A stretch of 64,000 nucleotides of DNA from an uncultured Clostridia bacterium (GTDB taxonomy: Bacteria; Bacillota; Clostridia; Oscillospirales; CAG-272): contig CALWJT010000023.1 in the NCBI GenBank assembly GCA_944381075.1, positions 43,474 through 107,473 of the forward strand, given 5' to 3'. Numbering within the stretch: position 1 is the stretch's first letter; each line of letters starts with the position of its first letter. The notes under the pieces were generated by a model. That model searched no databases and was not told where the DNA came from. It was given only the letters and a program-made list of their open reading frames with translations. Position numbers and translations under genes: made by a program. This document shows positions 62,915 to 64,000 of the stretch, one piece after another.

Positions 62915-63830
62915 ACCTCCGTTGCCCTCTTTGTCGGAAGCCTCCATCCGCGGCACACTTACACCCCTCGTCTTTTTATGCACCTGCGCCTGTCCGCGCC
63001 CGACCGTCCCCCGCACCCCTATAGAGCCCGCCGCAAAAACATGTCCCTGCGGGAAAATACCCCGCGCACCCGCGGAAATATCTCCCCTATTTCCCATGCG
63101 AGAGCCCCGCGGCGCTTGTTTCGGGGGGCGGCGCCCCCCGAAAAGCGGCTCTCCATGCGCACCGCGCGCCCGCCCTTTTCTATGTGGCCGTGCTGTCCGC
63201 GCCCGCGCCTCCGTTGCCCTCTTTGTCGGAAGCCTCCATCCGCGGGCGCATTGGCCCCCCTCGTCTTTCTATGCAGACGCACCCTTGCCGCGCGCCATCC
63301 CGCGCGCCCCTATAGAACCCGCCGCAAAAACACGTCCCCGCGGGAAAACATCCCGCACGCCCGCGGAAATATCTCTCTCTTTTCCCATGTGAGAACCCCG
63401 CGGCGCTTGTTTCGGGGTATCCGCCGCCCCCGAAAAGCGGCTCTCCATGCGCACCGCGCGCCAAATCCTTTTCTATGCGGCCGCACTGTCCGCGCCCGAC
63501 GTTCCCCACGTCCCCGCGGGAATATCTCCCCCTTTTCCCATGCGAAAACCCCGCGGCGCTTTTTCGGGATGCCCGCCGCCCCCGAAAAGCAGCCCTCCAT
63601 GCGCCCTGCGCGCCCGCCCTTTTCTATGTGGCCGTGCTGTCCGCGCTCACACCTCCGCCGCCCTCTTTGCGGAAAGCCTCCATCCGCGGCACACTTACAC
63701 CCCTCGTCTTTCTATGTGGCCGCGCCTGTCCGCCGCCCGACTGCCCCGCGCGGCCCTATAGAACCCACCGCAAAAACACGTCCCGCACGCCCTTTTCCAT
63801 GCCGAAGACGCCCCCGCCGCGGCATCGTTT
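62915..63830. repeat. C-rich tandem repeat array, gene-free
   Basis: A composite unit of about 291 bp has three modules. Module A begins CTCCGTTGCCCTCTTT and ends near ATCCGCGG; module B is CCTATAGAGCCCGCCGCAAA-like; module C begins CGCGGAAATATCT and ends CTATGTGGCCGTGCTGTCC-like. A starts near 62917, 63209 and 63653; B near 63018, 63309 and 63755; C at 63071, 63362 and 63515. The order is A-B-C, A-B-C, C, A-B, the third C lacking its A and B. Every C copy carries a TTTCGGG/CCCGAAA hairpin (for example 63119-63143). Frames are open on both strands but encode only Arg/Pro-rich repeats with no ribosome-binding site. Confidence 0.8.
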
Positions 63831-63870
63831 CAAAAAATTCAAAATAAAGCGACAAAATATGAAAATAGAG

Positions 63871-63899
63871 TTGACATTTTCAAAAGATTCCGTTATAAT
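63871..63899 (+). promoter_or_regulatory. Near-perfect promoter at the right edge
   Basis: TTGACA (63871-63876), 17-bp spacer, TATAAT (63894-63899), both elements matching consensus exactly. It is the best promoter in the window, preceded by an A/T-rich stretch (63830-63870). Confidence 0.92.
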
Positions 63900-63905
63900 A
63901 AAAGA

Positions 63906-64000
63906 AAAAGAGGCAGGCTGCGTGTTGCGAGCACGACAGCCCTGCATAAGAAAGTGTGATAGGCACTCCCTCATACAACCGGATAACCGGCGCCCTGTGG
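63906..64000 (+). ncRNA. Possible structured RNA or leader, cut by the window end
   Basis: Starting near 63906, the predicted transcript folds immediately into a strong hairpin (GCAGGCTG.CGTG against CACG.CAGCC.CTGC, about 63914-63945). Two smaller hairpins follow, AGTG/CACT (about 63953-63967) and CCGG-ATAA-CCGG (about 63979-63990). No start codon with a ribosome-binding site occurs before the window ends. A stable RNA (6S-like, for example) or a riboswitch leader is possible; I could not match it to a known class. Confidence 0.4.

Noticed and set aside
62915-63830. CRISPR array
   Set aside because: The repeat units are about 290 bp and degenerate, with no short identical repeats alternating with unique spacers and no cas genes.
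62978-63847. A 289-codon plus-strand frame and several minus-strand frames in the repeat array
   Set aside because: They encode Arg/Pro-rich repeats, lack ribosome-binding sites and change frame between repeat units. The array is better read as non-coding.

Overview
The window looks like chromosomal DNA of a GC-rich, anaerobic, endospore-forming member of the Bacillota, probably class Clostridia. The evidence is the Shine-Dalgarno sites (AGGAGG-type), the TTGACA/TATAAT promoters with 17-bp spacers, a GerA-type germinant receptor pair, a SpoVB-like flippase, KhpA/YlxM/TmcAL homologues, a Na+-pumping biotin decarboxylase and acetate kinase. The genus cannot be fixed from sequence alone. I see no tRNA, rRNA, CRISPR array, insertion sequence or prophage.

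Layout. 0-6.3 kb (minus strand): rpsU, rimM, trmD, murJ, an O-antigen-ligase-like polymerase and two DUF4330-like membrane proteins. 6.5-14.1 kb (plus): a P-loop NTPase, a PrsA/SurA-like lipoprotein, a family 2 glycosyltransferase, a small lipoprotein, rlmB, and a large protein with the architecture of a metal P-type ATPase but none of its catalytic motifs. 14.2-17.7 kb: a polar amino-acid ABC transporter and an APH-like kinase. 17.7-20.0 kb (minus): ylxM-ffh-rpsP-khpA. 20.3-30.2 kb (plus): miaB-mutS-mutL-tgt, a newly recognised 56-codon ORF coupled to gpsA, then a polysaccharide deacetylase. 30.4-35.2 kb (minus): two large glycoside-hydrolase-like enzymes with matching promoters. 35.6-44.9 kb: gap, two unknown genes, a five-gene Na+-translocating decarboxylase cluster with two different carboxyltransferases, and ackA. 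45.1-50 kb: tmcAL, a DapA-family protein lacking every catalytic residue, rplS and an MFS transporter. 50.1-52.6 kb: gerAA-gerAB without gerAC. 52.8-57.2 kb: an iron-uptake island (DUF2325, a DtxR-type repressor, two feoA, feoB and a Cys-rich partner) with three copies of one operator, GTTAG-N6-CTAAC. 57.2-60 kb: GH36-like and GH130 enzymes. 60-62.7 kb: spoVB-like and yitT. 62.9-63.83 kb is a gene-free C-rich tandem repeat, followed by a near-consensus promoter driving a possible structured RNA that runs off the window.

How the parts fit. Much of the window is housekeeping: RNA modification and translation (trmD, rimM, rlmB, miaB, tgt, tmcAL, rpsU, rpsP, rplS, khpA, ffh), mismatch repair, and envelope synthesis. 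Energy metabolism is represented by gap, ackA and a sodium pump driven by decarboxylation. The block ylxM-ffh-rpsP-khpA-rimM-trmD-rplS, usually one operon in Bacillota, is broken into three pieces spread over about 43 kb. The most unusual items are the two apparent pseudoenzymes (P-type ATPase-like and DapA-like), the C-rich repeat array and the truncated candidate RNA at the right edge.
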